DNA of 5,750 nt from Alphaproteobacteria bacterium (lineage in GTDB: Bacteria > Pseudomonadota > Alphaproteobacteria > Micavibrionales > Micavibrionaceae), in the NCBI GenBank assembly GCA_030639165.1, contig DAOWDF010000099.1, positions 1-5,750 on the forward strand, read 5' to 3'. A model generated the notes under the pieces. It was not told the origin of the DNA, did not search any database, and worked only from the letters and a program-made list of their open reading frames with translations. Positions 4,667 to 5,750 of the stretch are shown here, piece by piece. Both the position numbers and the translations under genes were made by a program. How positions within the stretch are numbered: the stretch's first letter is position 1; each line of letters starts with the position of its first letter.

Positions 4667-5750
4667 TTGTCAGTACTTTCAAAAACCGTAGAAAAACGCC
4701 GTACTTTCGGCATTATATCTCACCCTGATGCGGGTAAGACCACACTAACTGAAAAGCTACTTCTTTTTGGTGGCGCTATTCAAATGGCGGGTATGGTCAA
4801 AGCCAAGGGTGAGCGTAGACGTGCGCGCTCTGACTGGATGAAGGTCGAACAAGAACGCGGAATCTCCGTGACTTCATCCGTAATGACTTTTGAGAATAAA
4901 GGTATTACCTATAACCTGCTTGATACTCCTGGGCATGAGGATTTTTCCGAGGATACTTACCGCACGCTTACCGCAGTCGATAGCGCAATTATGGTGCTGG
5001 ATTGCGCCAAAGGTATTGAAAACCAAACTCTTAAGCTGTTTGAAGTCTGTCGCCTGCGCGATATTCCAATCATTACATTCATCAATAAGATGGACAGAGA
5101 CGGGCAAGATCCGTTTGATTTACTTGATGAGGTCGAGCAAAAACTAGCATTAGAGATTGTTCCTGCTAGTTGGCCGATTGGTATGGGTCGTGATTTCAAG
5201 GGCTGTTATAACTTGCTTGAAGATAAGCTTGTCTTGTTCGATCGTTCTAAGGGCGAAGCGCTAAGTAACTCCATTGAATGCTCTGGTCTTGATGATCCGA
5301 AAATTGATGAGCTCCTCCCCGCTGAACAAGCCGCAACCTTGCGCGAAGAAGTGGAGATGGTACGCGGAGTATTTCCTGAATTTGATCTAGAAACTTTCCT
5401 TAAGGGCGGCATGACTCCTGTGTTTTTTGGCTCTGCGGTAAATAATTTCGGCGTGCGCGAATTATTGGAGGGTTTGTCTAAATTCGCCCCCTCGCCGCGC
5501 CTTCAACCAACGCAAGGGCGTGACATTAAACCTGACGAGCCAAAAGTTACTGCCTTCGTATTTAAAATCCAAGCTAACATGGATCCAAAACATAGAGATC
5601 GTATAGCCTTTACCCGCATATGCTCTGGCAAGTTCAGAAAAGGGATGAAGCTAAAACATATACGCTCTGGCAAAATGATAACCATGCATTCTCCACAATT
5701 ATTCTTGGCGCAAGATCGCGAAGTCGCCGAGGAGGCTTTTGCTGGCGATA
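4667..5750 (+). CDS. prfC: Peptide chain release factor 3, 3' end outside window
   Basis: This translational GTPase removes RF1 or RF2 from the ribosome after peptide release. The first 361 codons are present; the family is about 525-530 residues long. GTPase motifs in order: P-loop HPDAGKTT (19-26), RGISVTSS (switch I / G2), DTPGHEDFSEDTYRTLTAVD starting at 86 (G3), and NKMDRD at 140-145 (G4). The RF3-specific KIQANMDPKHRDRIAF then marks the second, beta-barrel domain. The SDW and GHEDFSEDTYRTLTAVD signatures separate RF3 from EF-G and LepA. The start is TTG 4667: a TAA in the same frame directly precedes it, and the predicted N-terminus (SVLSKTVEKRRTFGIISH) aligns in length with known RF3. 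No in-frame ATG exists before the P-loop. The RBS is weak, which with the TTG start suggests low expression or coupling to the upstream lipoprotein gene. The frame remains open to the window end. Confidence 0.96.
   Translation, partial: MSVLSKTVEKRRTFGIISHPDAGKTTLTEKLLLFGGAIQMAGMVKAKGERRRARSDWMKVEQERGISVTSSVMTFENKGITYNLLDTPGHEDFSEDTYRTLTAVDSAIMVLDCAKGIENQTLKLFEVCRLRDIPIITFINKMDRDGQDPFDLLDEVEQKLALEIVPASWPIGMGRDFKGCYNLLEDKLVLFDRSKGEALSNSIECSGLDDPKIDELLPAEQAATLREEVEMVRGVFPEFDLETFLKGGMTPVFFGSAVNNFGVRELLEGLSKFAPSPRLQPTQGRDIKPDEPKVTAFVFKIQANMDPKHRDRIAFTRICSGKFRKGMKLKHIRSGKMITMHSPQLFLAQDREVAEEAFAGD

Noticed and set aside
4890..5147. 85-codon + strand open frame
   Set aside because: Out of frame within prfC, whose GTPase motifs run through the same bases.
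1..5750. Mobile element, phage defence system or CRISPR
   Set aside because: No transposase, integrase, long repeats, nuclease or spacer-like array found on either strand; the genes are chromosomal housekeeping and regulatory types.

Overview
The window looks like a chromosomal segment from an A+T-rich alphaproteobacterium. Three things support this: a DUF1491 protein (a family I know only from Alphaproteobacteria), a Fur/Mur-type regulator without the CxxC zinc pair (usual in that class), and a cytosolic histidine kinase with the DivJ/PleC/PdhS-style HisKA region. I cannot name the genus. All seven genes lie on the + strand with short gaps. I see no mobile element, tRNA, rRNA or CRISPR array.

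Layout: (1) 1-1112, the 3' nearly complete part of tgt (tRNA-guanine transglycosylase), of an unusual, Chlamydia-like type. It has lost its three zinc cysteines and has a changed substrate loop. (2) 1113-1203, an A+T-rich intergenic region with an inverted repeat resembling a Fur-box core. (3) 1204-2148, a protein with a helical N-terminus and a degenerate GGDEF domain whose catalytic site is destroyed but whose RxxD inhibitory-site motif is kept. (4) 2167-3687, a soluble PAS-PAS-HisKA-HATPase kinase 18 bases downstream of it. (5) 3688-3756, a short region with a possible promoter and a perfect 7-bp inverted repeat. (6) 3757-4161, a Fur-family repressor overlapping (7) 4161-4502, DUF1491, by one base. 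(8) 4528-4656, a 42-residue entericidin-like lipoprotein. (9) 4667 to the window end, prfC (release factor 3), from a TTG start and cut at the 3' end.

Two translation-related housekeeping genes (tgt and prfC) flank an A+T-richer regulatory block. The most interesting part is the pair at 1204-3687: a probable c-di-GMP receptor rather than synthase, apparently co-transcribed with a cell-cycle-type histidine kinase. This resembles the logic of PopA and the DivJ/PleC pathway in Caulobacter, but with a different architecture. A Fur-family operator may control that pair, and the Fur gene lies directly downstream. The Tgt variant suggests direct queuine use and a rebuilt zinc region. These functional readings are inference from motifs; no database search was possible.
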